A DNA stretch of 64,000 bases from NCBI RefSeq assembly GCF_001420695.1, contig NZ_LJJB01000007.1:1696184-1760183 (forward strand). The letters run 5' to 3'. The position numbers and the translations under genes are program-made. The stretch is from Brevibacillus choshinensis (GTDB taxonomy: Bacteria; Bacillota; Bacilli; Brevibacillales; Brevibacillaceae). The notes below the pieces were generated by a model that was not told where the DNA came from, made no database searches, and saw only the letters and a list, made by a program, of their open reading frames with translations. Shown here one piece after another: positions 8,546 through 18,001 of the stretch (positions are counted from its first letter, which is position 1; every line of letters begins with the position of its first letter).

Positions 8546-10018
8546 ATGAATATTAACATGTTTATTGACGGGAAATGGGTTGACGCGCTATCCGGGGACA
8601 GAAGAAACGTTTTCAATCCTGCGACCGGTGAGGTGATTGCAACGTCAGCTGATGGATCAGAAGTTGATGCGAAGCTGGCAATCAAGGCGGCTCGCAAAGC
8701 TTTTGACAGCGGAAATTGGTCTCGTTTATCGGCTGATGAAAGAGCTGATTATCTCTATAAAATTGCAGAACGTCTTGAAGAGAAAGCAGCTGAAATTGCA
8801 CGATTAGAAACAGCAAACAACGGTAAGGTTATTCGTGCAACTACCTATGTGGATATTCCGGTATCCATTCAATGCTTCCGTTATTATGCTGACTTGATCA
8901 AAGGCATGAAAGAGGAATCTTACACTCGTGCTGATTCTTCTGATACCATTATTATTCGTGAACCGATTGGGGTTTGTGGACTTATTGTACCTTGGAACTT
9001 CCCCCTTATGTTAGCTGTTTGGCAAATTGCTCCTGCACTCGCAGCAGGGAATACGATTGTACTAAAGCCATCTGAGATTACTCCTGTATCTGTGTTTAAA
9101 CTATTCGAAATCATCGAAGAAGTCGGACTCCCTGCCGGAGTGGCAAACCTGGTATTGGGACCTGGATCAAAAGTTGGGAATGAGCTTGCTGAGAGCCTTG
9201 ATGTTGACAAGGTTGCCTTTACCGGCGGAACAAAAACAGGCCAAAGCATAATGCGCGCAGCAGCGGGTAATATGAAAAAAATCACACTCGAACTGGGTGG
9301 TAAATCTCCATTGATCGTGTTCGACGATGTGGATTTTGAAACGGCAGTCGATAACGCCATGTTTGGTATTTTCCACAATGCTGGTCAAGTTTGTTCAGCT
9401 GCATCTCGTTTGCTTGTCCAAGAGACCATTTATGATAAGTTTGTTGAAAGGCTGGCCGAGCGTGCAAGCAAAATTGTAGTTGGCAATGGGAAAAGCGAGA
9501 ACATGGAAATGGGGCCTATCACCAGCGAGCCTCATATGAACGACATATTAAAAATCATCGAGAGCGGTATTGAAGAAGGTGCAAAATTAGTTTGTGGTGG
9601 AAAGCGGTTAACAGAAAATGGGCTTGATCGAGGATATTTTATTGCGCCAACGATCTTTGCTGATGTTAACGCGAATATGCGCATAGTTAAGGAAGAGATT
9701 TTTGGTCCAGTCCTGGTTGTACAGAAGTTTACGAATGAGGAAGATGCCATCGAAAAAGCGAACGATACGATTTATGGATTAGCCGGTGCTGTATTTACTG
9801 AAGATATGGATCGGGCAAAACGCGTCATTCGTAAATTGCGTGCGGGAATTACTTGGATTAATAGTTATCACCTCGCTTATGTTGAAGGTCCTTGGGGAGG
9901 ATATAAGCAAAGTGGAATCGGCAGAGCATTAGGTTCAGTAGGACTGGAGCATTTTATGGAAACGAAGCAAATCAATATCCATCAGCATGCGAAGACTGTA
10001 GGGTGGTATTCGAATTAG
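8546..10018 (+). CDS. Aldehyde dehydrogenase (betaine/aminoaldehyde type)
   Basis: 490 residues from the ATG at 8546, chosen because AAAGGAG lies 8 nt upstream; an in-frame upstream ATG at 8516 sits inside the preceding gene. Contains PWNFPLMLAVWQIAPALAAGNT, the general-base Glu in LELGGKSPLIVF, the catalytic Cys in NAGQVCSAASRLL, and PWGGYKQSGIGRALG near the C-terminus. Closely similar in layout to the PatD-like enzyme at 2385. Directly downstream of the amine oxidase, it presumably oxidises the aldehyde that enzyme makes. Confidence 0.87.
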   Translation: MNINMFIDGKWVDALSGDRRNVFNPATGEVIATSADGSEVDAKLAIKAARKAFDSGNWSRLSADERADYLYKIAERLEEKAAEIARLETANNGKVIRATTYVDIPVSIQCFRYYADLIKGMKEESYTRADSSDTIIIREPIGVCGLIVPWNFPLMLAVWQIAPALAAGNTIVLKPSEITPVSVFKLFEIIEEVGLPAGVANLVLGPGSKVGNELAESLDVDKVAFTGGTKTGQSIMRAAAGNMKKITLELGGKSPLIVFDDVDFETAVDNAMFGIFHNAGQVCSAASRLLVQETIYDKFVERLAERASKIVVGNGKSENMEMGPITSEPHMNDILKIIESGIEEGAKLVCGGKRLTENGLDRGYFIAPTIFADVNANMRIVKEEIFGPVLVVQKFTNEEDAIEKANDTIYGLAGAVFTEDMDRAKRVIRKLRAGITWINSYHLAYVEGPWGGYKQSGIGRALGSVGLEHFMETKQINIHQHAKTVGWYSN

Positions 10019-10062
10019 CTGGACTTACCTTTCTACACAAATATATTTAAGGGGAGTTGCTC

Positions 10063-11469
10063 ATGGAAGTAGCTAATAACCATCCGCCATCGAAGACAGA
10101 ACAAGTAGAAGCACAGCAAAAGCCAACGTATGATTCAGAACTAGGTACCAAAAGTATTCCATTGCTATATTTACGGTTTGCTTTGGCAGGAATTATGGCG
10201 AACGCGATTCTTGGGGTTGTAGCGGTTGTAGATGGTTATTTCGTCAGCGGCTTTCAAGAGCTGGAAGTCGAAGGGATTGGAATTGGATTTACGGTCATGG
10301 TTATTACCCGCATGCTCGGTGTTCTATTTGGTGTGGGAGCCGGAGCGGTTATTTCACTTCGACTTGGAAAAGGCAAGAGCGAAGAAGCTAGAAGTATTAT
10401 GGGACAAACCTTATGGTTCACTCTTTTCATCTCTATTTTTCTAGCACTACTTGGTTTGGTCTTTGAAAATCAGCTGATGACCTTATTTGGAGCAAGTGAG
10501 GAATCACTTCCATATGCAGTACAATATAGCCGTCTATTATGGATTTCATTGCCCGTAACGATATTAGCTGTTGTCCTTAGTATTTTAACCAATATCGATG
10601 AAAAACCGGTATTATCCATGAATAGTTGGCTAGTTGCAGCAGCTGTAGCTGGGATTTTAGAATGGATTATGGTAGAGAAGTATGACATGGGGATGATGGG
10701 TTCCTCATGGGCCAATACGATCTCGCAATCGATCCCTGTTTTACTGATCTTTTATTTCTGGTTCGGCAAAACAAAGCTTAAGCCAAAAATGATGGATATG
10801 ATGATAAATCTCAAGTCGATCGGTGAAGTGATTTGGACAGGCTTTGCATCTTTCTCGAGTCAGTTCATGATGTTTTTTGCGATTATTTTCTTCAATAACT
10901 TACTGCAAAGCTACGGGGGTGGGCTGCACGTTGCCGCTTTCACGATTCAAAATGGATACATTACAAATCTTCTCGCCTTAGCATCGCTCGGCGGGATGAC
11001 AGGGCTTCAACCGATCATTAGTTACAACTATGGTGCAGGCAATTATGATCGTGTCAAACAAGCAATAAAGATAGGACTCATTTTTACGGTTTCCTTCTTT
11101 GTGGTTGTAACAGCCATAATGATCATTTTTGCAGATCCAATTGTAACATTCTTCTCTAGCGGTAATCCTGAATTGCAGCAACTGGGCATATGGACGACAG
11201 TTGTATTCAACTTTTTGTTTACGCTTAATGCAGTCAGCTTACTTATTTCCGGTTATTTCGAATCGCAGGAGAGAAACTGGATCGCAACGTTTATTAATGT
11301 TAGCAAAATGCTGTTGTTTACATTTCCGTTCATGTTTATTTTCCCTCATTATTGGGGCGTTGAAGGTATCTGGTATTCGACTCCAGCTTCGGAAATTCCA
11401 GGTATTCTCATTGCCATTTACTTTATTAGAAGAGAGTTTAAGCGTTTGAAAGATACAGCACTAACGTAA
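10063..11469 (+). CDS. MATE family efflux transporter
   Basis: About 468 residues with some 12 hydrophobic segments after a 35-residue hydrophilic N-terminus. Hallmarks are the repeated halves, each beginning with a conserved helix, GVGAGAVISLRLGKGKSEEA in the N-half and GLQPIISYNYGAGNYDRVKQA in the C-half. MATE proteins export cationic organic compounds in exchange for Na+ or H+. AAGGGGAG is 6 nt before the ATG at 10063; an in-frame TTG at 10057 is too close to it. Its place in an amine-oxidation operon suggests export of an amine or a toxic aldehyde product, but the substrate cannot be read from sequence. Confidence 0.85.
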   Translation: MEVANNHPPSKTEQVEAQQKPTYDSELGTKSIPLLYLRFALAGIMANAILGVVAVVDGYFVSGFQELEVEGIGIGFTVMVITRMLGVLFGVGAGAVISLRLGKGKSEEARSIMGQTLWFTLFISIFLALLGLVFENQLMTLFGASEESLPYAVQYSRLLWISLPVTILAVVLSILTNIDEKPVLSMNSWLVAAAVAGILEWIMVEKYDMGMMGSSWANTISQSIPVLLIFYFWFGKTKLKPKMMDMMINLKSIGEVIWTGFASFSSQFMMFFAIIFFNNLLQSYGGGLHVAAFTIQNGYITNLLALASLGGMTGLQPIISYNYGAGNYDRVKQAIKIGLIFTVSFFVVVTAIMIIFADPIVTFFSSGNPELQQLGIWTTVVFNFLFTLNAVSLLISGYFESQERNWIATFINVSKMLLFTFPFMFIFPHYWGVEGIWYSTPASEIPGILIAIYFIRREFKRLKDTALT

Positions 11470-11513
11470 GCACACAGAGCTCAGTTCATTCTTCATAACT
11501 ACTAGAAAGAGAG

Positions 11514-11834
11514 ATGATCATGATGTTTTTTGCGAAAAAACTCACAGCTGAAGAAGCACAACAATTAGCAGTTGACACGTGGGAACCATGGGTAGGCGAA
11601 CCTAATAGAGGAACTTGGCATGTAGAAGAACAGGAAGTTTTCTATGTGACAGACGGTGAAGTGTACATTACGGTTGATGGAGAAAAGTATCATATTACAA
11701 AGGACTGGTTCGTATCCTTGGCGAAAGACCTTGTTTGTGAATGGGATTGTCCGAAATTTTTGAAAAAGAATTTTAAAATAAACCATGAGATCAATTTGAC
11801 ATCACGTGTAATTGGGAGTGGTGAATTAGGCTAA
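11514..11834 (+). CDS. Small cupin-domain protein
   Basis: 106 residues forming a single cupin barrel: TWHVEEQEVFYVTDGEVYITVDGEKYHITKDWFVSLAKDLVCEWD. It resembles the short EutQ/ureidoglycine-aminohydrolase-like cupins (DUF861 type). One metal-ligand-like Glu is present, but the classic HxH pair is replaced by EEQE, so metal binding is doubtful. ATGs at 11514, 11520 and 11523 are all possible; the purine-rich AGAAAGAGAG precedes them. Last gene of the 7246 operon; role unknown. Confidence 0.7.
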   Translation: MIMMFFAKKLTAEEAQQLAVDTWEPWVGEPNRGTWHVEEQEVFYVTDGEVYITVDGEKYHITKDWFVSLAKDLVCEWDCPKFLKKNFKINHEINLTSRVIGSGELG

Positions 11835-11867
11835 GCCGAAGTAGAGATAGGTTAGGTATGTGCCAAA

Positions 11868-11918
11868 TGTTTCAAATATTAGTAATGTTACAAATGAAAC
11901 AAATGAAACTATTGTAAC
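11868..11918. promoter_or_regulatory. Cluster of dyads upstream of EBP2
   Basis: TGTTTCA (11868-11874) faces TGAAACA (11895-11901), and GTTACAA (11887-11893) faces TTGTAAC (11912-11918), interleaved. The intergenic stretch 11835-12104 otherwise holds only the terminator at 11988. The dyads could be operator sites for the regulator at 12105. No sigma-54 promoter of correct spacing was found here. Confidence 0.4.
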
Positions 11919-11987
11919 GTTAGGTTACTCTTTTAGTGGAGTGGGCTTTACGAGTATAGCTATGAACTACTTACAGAAATCATGGAG

Positions 11988-12024
11988 CTCTCTGCCGGAA
12001 AACTCACTGCGGCAGGGAGTTTTT
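11988..12024 (+). terminator. Rho-independent terminator of the oxidase/MATE/cupin operon
   Basis: CTCTCTGCCG pairs with CGGCAGGGAG (one G-T pair), loop of 12 nt, followed by TTTTTCTTT. Confidence 0.85.
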
Positions 12025-12104
12025 CTTTGACAATGCTCTTTCTTTTTATCGTACAATAGATAAAATGACCGAATATTCACAAATATATGCGATGGGGGAA
12101 TTGC

Positions 12105-14081
12105 ATGCTTGACAATTTAATTTTCTTCCAATCAGAGAACGACTATCGCAGCTTGAGAGAAAAGGTCATGTCTGACTGGCAAAACTTCCAAACAAGTGGC
12201 AATATGCCCAAATTGCAGCGTTCGGTTATTTCGAATTCATGGGAACGGTGCAAACGGTACGACGTAAATCCACTGCAGAAGTCCGTACCACTTCCCAAGT
12301 CAGAGATTGAATGGAAGGACCGTTGGCTGGAGGAACAAGATTGGACAGACATCACAGCGGCATACGTTGAAGAATTTTGCCGTTTTTTTAATGAACCACT
12401 CGCATTGGGTCTGGCGGATTGCGACGGTATTGTCATCCATAACTTTTCACAAGGATTCAACCGGTCTCAGTTGGAGAAAAAAGGTTATCTGGTTGGAACG
12501 TCGTGGAGTGAAGAGATGATCGGCACTAATTCAGTCGGTACGGCTTTGATCGAAAAGAAGCCCATTCAAATTCTCGCAGAGGAGCATTATTGCCAAGCTT
12601 TGCACAACTTGCTCTGTTCGGCAGTTCCTATTCTTGACCCGATGACCAATCATGTCATCGGCGTGCTTAGTTTTCCGAGGGACAAGGACAAGATCGGATT
12701 AAACGAAATGTTTGGATTGATCGATCAGGTCAAGAAGATGGAAAGAGCGATTGGACAGCGAACGGCGGAGTATAATATGCGAGCATTGCATGCGATCCTT
12801 AATGCCTCAGAGGAGCCGTTTGTGATCTATGATCGGAACGGGATGGTAACATTTGCGACCGAATATGCCCAAGCATGTTTGGCCATCAGAAAGTGCCAAT
12901 CCATTTCCATCATGCTTGGGAGAGATCTCATTGCTCTTGGTCAGCAACCGATTATCACCCAACAATTGCCTCAAGAAATGGTGTATCGTTCAACTGATGG
13001 AAACGAGTGGAAGGTCAGTTTTCTTCCCTATAAAACGTCAGCAACGCAATATGGGGGAATCGCTACATTTCGGAAAGTAGCGCCCAGAAGCAACCCTAAA
13101 AAGCAGAGTGTACATGGAACGCGGTATCGCTTCGATCAAATTATTACTGGCGATCCTGCTATGGATAAAACGATCTCGTTAGCGAAAAAAGCTGCTTTTT
13201 CCGAAAAGTCAGTAATCATCACTGGAGAAACGGGAACGGGAAAAGAAATGATTGCTCAATCGATCCATGCGCATGGAGATCGAAAAAATGAACCGTTTGT
13301 TGCGATAAATTGCGGGGCTATTCCGAAAGAGTTGTTGGCAAGTGAATTGTTTGGCTATGAGGGTGGATCGTTTACAGGAGCCAAGTCCCAAGGGAAAAAA
13401 GGAAAGTTCCTTCTCGCTGAAAAAGGGACAATATTTCTTGACGAAATCGGGGAAATGCCCTTAGATGCCCAATTGTACTTGCTTCGCGTTTTGGAAGAAA
13501 GAATGGTTTTTCCCATTGGTGCCCACCATCCTCTACCGATCAATGTTCGTGTGATTGCAGCTACGAATAAGGACTTGCGGAAAGAAGTCAGCAAAGGAAA
13601 CTTTCGTGAAGACCTTTACTACCGGTTGCAAATCATAACCTTGGATGTCCCAGCTTTACGCAGTCGAAAAATCGATCTGCCGCTTCTGGTCCACCACTTT
13701 TTGAGCGGAAATTCCATGACTAGCTCCATTCCCGCCATCTCAAAAGAAGGGTGGGACGCTTTGCAATCCTATTCATGGCCGGGCAACATTCGCCAATTGA
13801 AGAATGTGATTGAGCAGGCCGTATTCCAATGTGCGGATGGGATCATTCAACCGGAAGACTTTCCAGAAGAAATTCATCGACAGAAAGAAAGTGAAACGGC
13901 GAAGCTTGAAACGGTTGAAACCGCACAATGGACCTATGTGACGAACCGGAAATGCAGCAAAGAGGTTCTTCTAGATGTTCTTACTCAGACAAATGGCAAC
14001 GTTGCCAAAGCTGCTACCATTTTAAACGTATCGCGGGTAACGATCTATAGGAAAATGAAACAGTACAAAATCAGTATTTAA
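12105..14081 (+). CDS. AcoR-like sigma-54 activator EBP2 (GAF-PAS-AAA+-Fis)
   Basis: 658 residues from the ATG at 12105 (GGGGGAA 5-8 nt upstream; an in-frame ATG at 12087 lacks a site). The N-terminus has the AcoR-family hallmark VISNSWERCKRYDVNP, then a GAF domain with MIGTNSVGTAL and HYCQALHNLLCSAVPI, a PAS domain, an AAA+ domain (GETGTGKE; TIFLDEIGEMP) and a Fis-type helix-turn-helix (AATILNVSRVTIYRKMKQY). The sigma-54 loop reads GSFTGA instead of GAFTGA. The neighbouring chemoreceptor gene has a sigma-54 promoter, so it is the probable target. The effector is unknown; acetoin genes are absent. Confidence 0.88.
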   Translation: MLDNLIFFQSENDYRSLREKVMSDWQNFQTSGNMPKLQRSVISNSWERCKRYDVNPLQKSVPLPKSEIEWKDRWLEEQDWTDITAAYVEEFCRFFNEPLALGLADCDGIVIHNFSQGFNRSQLEKKGYLVGTSWSEEMIGTNSVGTALIEKKPIQILAEEHYCQALHNLLCSAVPILDPMTNHVIGVLSFPRDKDKIGLNEMFGLIDQVKKMERAIGQRTAEYNMRALHAILNASEEPFVIYDRNGMVTFATEYAQACLAIRKCQSISIMLGRDLIALGQQPIITQQLPQEMVYRSTDGNEWKVSFLPYKTSATQYGGIATFRKVAPRSNPKKQSVHGTRYRFDQIITGDPAMDKTISLAKKAAFSEKSVIITGETGTGKEMIAQSIHAHGDRKNEPFVAINCGAIPKELLASELFGYEGGSFTGAKSQGKKGKFLLAEKGTIFLDEIGEMPLDAQLYLLRVLEERMVFPIGAHHPLPINVRVIAATNKDLRKEVSKGNFREDLYYRLQIITLDVPALRSRKIDLPLLVHHFLSGNSMTSSIPAISKEGWDALQSYSWPGNIRQLKNVIEQAVFQCADGIIQPEDFPEEIHRQKESETAKLETVETAQWTYVTNRKCSKEVLLDVLTQTNGNVAKAATILNVSRVTIYRKMKQYKISI

Positions 14082-14155
14082 TAGAGACTCCTTCAGTTTT
14101 AATAGAAGCACCGAATGAATTGGCATCATACCGTGTAGTGACAAGATGAAGAGAA

Positions 14156-14183
14156 AGTGGACCATGAATGGTCCGCTTTTTTC
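14156..14183 (+). terminator. Terminator after EBP2
   Basis: AGTGGACCAT pairs with ATGGTCCGCT (one G-T pair) across a very short loop, followed by a T-run. Confidence 0.8.
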
Positions 14184-14225
14184 TTTTTATACACGTGATC
14201 TTTCGTAATAGTCAGCGCTATTCTC

Positions 14226-14242
14226 TTGGCATGGAGATTGCA
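14226..14242 (+). promoter_or_regulatory. Sigma-54 promoter of the chemoreceptor gene
   Basis: TTGGCATGGAGATTGCA; the GG and GC dinucleotides are 12 bp apart and both half-sites match TGGCAy-N5-TTGC. It lies 96 bp upstream of the start codon. Confidence 0.88.
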
Positions 14243-14337
14243 TCTATTTTCATTAGAAATGAAACTATTATACATGAGTCTATGGAAGGATTCCGCGGTC
14301 TACTTTTACACAACTGCTTACTTTTGGGAGGGTCTAC

Positions 14338-16338
14338 ATGTACGTAAAGAAGAGTTCACTGAATGTTCAGGTCATAGTCATTTTTATTCTTTTGCTGGTT
14401 CTGCCCATATCGGGCATTGGCTACTACCTCTTTCTTACGGTCGATCAGGACTTAGCCGAGTTTGGAAGTGAGCAGATAATGAATACGAGCCACTCCGTTT
14501 CACGGCTGATGGATAACGAGGGAAAAGACCTCTTGGCTACCGTTGAGATGAACGCACGTTGGAATGACTTTCGTATCGCAGTAAAAGAAAGAAATGTTCC
14601 CTGGATTGAAGGAAACATCAACATCGCAAAAGGGAGCGCATCAAATATTACATTTGTTTATACCTGTGACACAGAAGGCAATATTCTTTCAAAAACCGAT
14701 GAGATCGCAGGTTTTACTGATAAAGTACCGGCAATTGTTCGCGGTCGAATGAATCAGGAGTCCAAATTTTTCGGGATCGTTCCTGTACACAATGGTGCTG
14801 CTTTAATTGCTGCATCCCCAATCTCGGATGAAGCGGGAACAGCGGCACCCACAGGTTGGCTGATTTATGGCCGAAACGTGGACCGCCATATGCTTTATGA
14901 AATGAAAGGTACGTTGCAATCAGATATTTCTCTATTGACAGTATCCCATTCATTGTTAACGACAGATTCTACAGTCACACAGGAGCAGCTAGTTCCTTTT
15001 CTATCGGAGTCTATATCTGTGAAGGACTACCAGCGGTTGAAATTTTCCGAACTTGATGGAATGGCAAGCGTAGAAATGTATTCCCCGATACGAGATATTT
15101 CAGGGGAAATCGTTGCAATCCAGTTAGTCACTCAATCATTAGCAGCCACAACCAAGGTTAAAGAAGAGATAAAAAAAGCAGCCATTATTTCGGGTTCTAT
15201 TATTCTGGTCTCCCTATTCCTTTTGATGATCATCATACATAAACGCATCATTTTCCCCATTATCCATTTGGCTGGAATCATCAATCATGTTGCCCATGGG
15301 GAATTTAGAGCTCAAGTAGACCCACGTCTGGCGAAGCGCAAGGATGAACTTGGAATATTGTACGCGACATTAGCTGTAATGGTAAAGAATATGAGAAATC
15401 TGATGCAGAAGATTAATGAAACCGCAAAAGATAATGCCAATCATCTGGTATCGTCCGCAGAGCAGCTCGCTTCAACAGCCGAGCAAACCACAATTTCAAA
15501 CCAACACATTGTTCTTGCGATACAAGGAATTGCAAGCGGGGCAAAAAAAGTGATCGGCGAGGCTAGTCATTCAAAAGCTTTGATGGATGAAATGAATGAA
15601 GGTATAGAGCGAATCACCCAATCATTCTCACTAGTCTTAGAATCAACCTACACCACGACCCAGGAAGCCACGAAAGGCAAAACGATAGTGAGTGACGCTG
15701 TTGCACAGATGCAGGCGGTTCATCAGTCTTTCCGGAATCTGGATAAGGTTGTCCGTAGTGTGGGTGAGAACTCTATGGAGATTGAGAAGATTATCCGGTT
15801 CATAACGGAGATTGCCTCTCAAACGAATTTGTTGGCATTGAATGCAGCGATTGAAGCGGCAAGGGCAGGAGAACATGGAAGAGGATTCGCAGTTGTGGCA
15901 GATCAGATCAGAAAGCTCGCGGAACAAACGGCGGCTTCATCCAATCAAATCAAGCAAATTGTGGAGTCCATGCAGCATCACTCTCAGTCATCTACAAGGG
16001 CTGTGTGCGGAGTCAATGAGGATATCACCCAAGGCTTAACCGCTTTTCAAGCTGCGGGCGAGATTTTTCAACGAATTGTGGCATCGGTTCAATTGGTGCA
16101 TGACCAGAGTAGAGATGTACATGAAACCTCAAAAGCGCTTTCGGTCGCCTCGAAAAAAGTGACGTTTGCCATCGGAAATACCTCCTTTTTCGCCAATGAT
16201 TCCGTAGAAAACGCTATGAAAGTTGCCTTATCGGCTGAGGAGCAACTGGAGGCATTTAAGGAAGTCAGCGCGTCATCTGAAAGGTTGCAGCTTTCAGCTA
16301 ACCAGTTACAGCAGGTGTTACAGAATGTGCAAGTATAG
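14338..16338 (+). CDS. Methyl-accepting chemotaxis protein
   Basis: 666 residues. A transmembrane helix at about 10-32, an extracellular dCACHE-like sensor (about 40-275), a second membrane helix (about 278-300), HAMP ([21 protein letters not shown]), and a cytoplasmic coiled coil whose tip carries [41 protein letters not shown], the conserved CheA/CheW-contacting hairpin. GGGAGG precedes the ATG at 14338. It is transcribed from a sigma-54 promoter beside an AcoR-like activator, so chemotaxis to some nutrient is probably induced together with its catabolism. Ligand unknown. Confidence 0.93.
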   Translation: MYVKKSSLNVQVIVIFILLLVLPISGIGYYLFLTVDQDLAEFGSEQIMNTSHSVSRLMDNEGKDLLATVEMNARWNDFRIAVKERNVPWIEGNINIAKGSASNITFVYTCDTEGNILSKTDEIAGFTDKVPAIVRGRMNQESKFFGIVPVHNGAALIAASPISDEAGTAAPTGWLIYGRNVDRHMLYEMKGTLQSDISLLTVSHSLLTTDSTVTQEQLVPFLSESISVKDYQRLKFSELDGMASVEMYSPIRDISGEIVAIQLVTQSLAATTKVKEEIKKAAIISGSIILVSLFLLMIIIHKRIIFPIIHLAGIINHVAHGEFRAQVDPRLAKRKDELGILYATLAVMVKNMRNLMQKINETAKDNANHLVSSAEQLASTAEQTTISNQHIVLAIQGIASGAKKVIGEASHSKALMDEMNEGIERITQSFSLVLESTYTTTQEATKGKTIVSDAVAQMQAVHQSFRNLDKVVRSVGENSMEIEKIIRFITEIASQTNLLALNAAIEAARAGEHGRGFAVVADQIRKLAEQTAASSNQIKQIVESMQHHSQSSTRAVCGVNEDITQGLTAFQAAGEIFQRIVASVQLVHDQSRDVHETSKALSVASKKVTFAIGNTSFFANDSVENAMKVALSAEEQLEAFKEVSASSERLQLSANQLQQVLQNVQV

Positions 16339-16363
16339 GGGGAGTTCCTTGAAACATTCAACC

Positions 16364-16380
16364 TTGGCATAAATATTGCT
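16364..16380 (+). promoter_or_regulatory. Sigma-54 promoter of the FAD monooxygenase operon
   Basis: TTGGCATAAATATTGCT; GG (16366-16367) and GC (16378-16379) are 12 bp apart. It sits 26 bp after the chemoreceptor stop and 46 bp before the monooxygenase start. Confidence 0.9.
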
Positions 16381-16425
16381 TAACAAAAGAGTAAAACCCA
16401 ATTCAATGTAAAGGATTGATATAGG

Positions 16426-17691
16426 ATGCTGTCTGTCAAAACAGCGATGATTATTGGTGGGGGAATTGGTGGTCTTGTTACAGCATTACAGCTTCATCAG
16501 GTCGGGATATCCGTACAAATTTTTGAAAGTGTAGAAGAGATCCGTGAGCTTGGAGTAGGAATTAATTTGCTTCCCCACGCTGTGCGTGTTCTTACCAATC
16601 TTGGGTTGGCAGAAGAACTTGCAAATGTGGGACTGCCAACAGCAGAACTGATATACCACAATAAATATGGCCAACAAATCTGGAGCGAACCAAGAGGTAT
16701 CGCTGCCGGCTATCGATGGCCACAATACTCCCTCCTGCGAGGAAAGCTGCAAATGCTTCTTCTTCATGCAGTCAAAGAACGAATGGGGGAGAAGGCGGTC
16801 ATCCCAGGTCATCATCTGGCTTCGTTTCAGATTGGCGAGCATGGAGTAGAGGCATCCTTTGTGAATCGCAAAACTGGAGCCCTGTTAGGTTCACGACAAG
16901 CAGATATCCTAATCGGAGCTGACGGTATTCATTCAGTTGTACGCCGTAGCTTCTACCCAAATGAAGGAATCCCCAAATTTAGCGGAAGAATGCTTTGGCG
17001 TGGTATAACACTGTCTGACTCCTTTCTAACTGGGCGTTCCATGATAATGGCGGGGCATCAGGATCAAAAATTTGTCGCCTACCCAGCCTGCCCTATAGCT
17101 GCATCCCAAGGCGCTTCTCTCATTAATTGGATTGCGGAGCTGCGTGTTGGTGGCGATACACCACCGAGGAACGATTGGAATCGTCTCGCTGACAAGCTCG
17201 ACTTCGCTCCTGCTTTCTCGGATTGGCATTTTGCTTGGTTGGACGTGGAGAAGTTGATCCAAAAGACATCGCTCGTATATGAATTCCCAATGGTGGATCG
17301 CGATCCATTGCCACGATGGAGTTTTGAGCGTGTGACTCTTCTCGGTGATGCCGCACATCCAATGTATCCTATCGGATCGAATGGGGCATCGCAGGCGATT
17401 CTTGACGCTGAAGCATTGGGACAAGCACTAGTTGGTACCACAGATGCAAAAAGCGCTCTTGCACAATATGAAGAAGTCCGGATGAAACCTACTGCTGCCA
17501 TTGTGCAAAGCAACAGGGAGATGGGCCCAGAGAAAGTGATGCAAATAGTGGAAGAGCGTGCCCCAAAAGGATATGCAAAACTTGAAGACATTATATCCAG
17601 GACGGAACTGGAACAAATCGCTACTCATTACAAACAACTGGCCGGATTTGATCCGAATTTGTTGAACAAACACAGTGCAAATGATAGATGA
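16426..17691 (+). CDS. FAD-dependent aromatic-type monooxygenase
   Basis: 421 residues, group A flavoprotein hydroxylase of the salicylate hydroxylase/UbiH superfamily. Visible: GxGxxG motif IIGGGIGGLVTALQLHQ (about 8-24), the DG motif GADGIHSVVRR (about 165-175), and the second FAD motif LLGDAAHPMYPIGSNGASQAILDAEAL (about 305-330). Such enzymes hydroxylate aromatic or related ring substrates with NAD(P)H and O2. The Dabb gene downstream, sharing the operon, is often found near ring-modifying catabolic genes. Substrate not identifiable. Confidence 0.85.
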   Translation: MLSVKTAMIIGGGIGGLVTALQLHQVGISVQIFESVEEIRELGVGINLLPHAVRVLTNLGLAEELANVGLPTAELIYHNKYGQQIWSEPRGIAAGYRWPQYSLLRGKLQMLLLHAVKERMGEKAVIPGHHLASFQIGEHGVEASFVNRKTGALLGSRQADILIGADGIHSVVRRSFYPNEGIPKFSGRMLWRGITLSDSFLTGRSMIMAGHQDQKFVAYPACPIAASQGASLINWIAELRVGGDTPPRNDWNRLADKLDFAPAFSDWHFAWLDVEKLIQKTSLVYEFPMVDRDPLPRWSFERVTLLGDAAHPMYPIGSNGASQAILDAEALGQALVGTTDAKSALAQYEEVRMKPTAAIVQSNREMGPEKVMQIVEERAPKGYAKLEDIISRTELEQIATHYKQLAGFDPNLLNKHSANDR

Positions 17692-17704
17692 GAAGGAGCA
17701 AAAA

Positions 17705-18001
17705 ATGATTGAACATATCGTATTAATCAAATTTTCACCGAACACATTGAAAGAACAAATCGACGAGGTTATTCAACAAACCAAAGCATTCCGTGGAGTG
17801 ATTCCGGGAATTATTGACCTTCAAGAAGGACATAACTTTTCAGAACGTAGCCAAGGTTATGACTTGGGGTTGACAGTTCGTTTGGTAAATAAAGAGGCAC
17901 TTGAAAAGTATCAAGTTCATCCAAAACACAAGGAAGTTCGCAGATATATGGAAGAGATTGGCTTACTCGATATCATTGTGGTCGACTTCGAAATTGATTA
18001 G
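17705..18001 (+). CDS. Dabb (dimeric alpha+beta barrel) family protein
   Basis: 98 residues: MIEHIVLIKFSPNTLKEQIDEV, then PGIIDLQEGHNFSERSQGYDLGLTVRLVNKEALEKYQVHPKHKEV. The His in HPKHKEV and the Y-x-x-H-P pattern typify the stress-responsive A/B barrel family. The ATG at 17705 has GAAGGAGC upstream; an earlier ATG at 17675 overlaps the monooxygenase. Second gene of the 16426 operon; may bind or rearrange the hydroxylated product. Confidence 0.85.
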   Translation: MIEHIVLIKFSPNTLKEQIDEVIQQTKAFRGVIPGIIDLQEGHNFSERSQGYDLGLTVRLVNKEALEKYQVHPKHKEVRRYMEEIGLLDIIVVDFEID

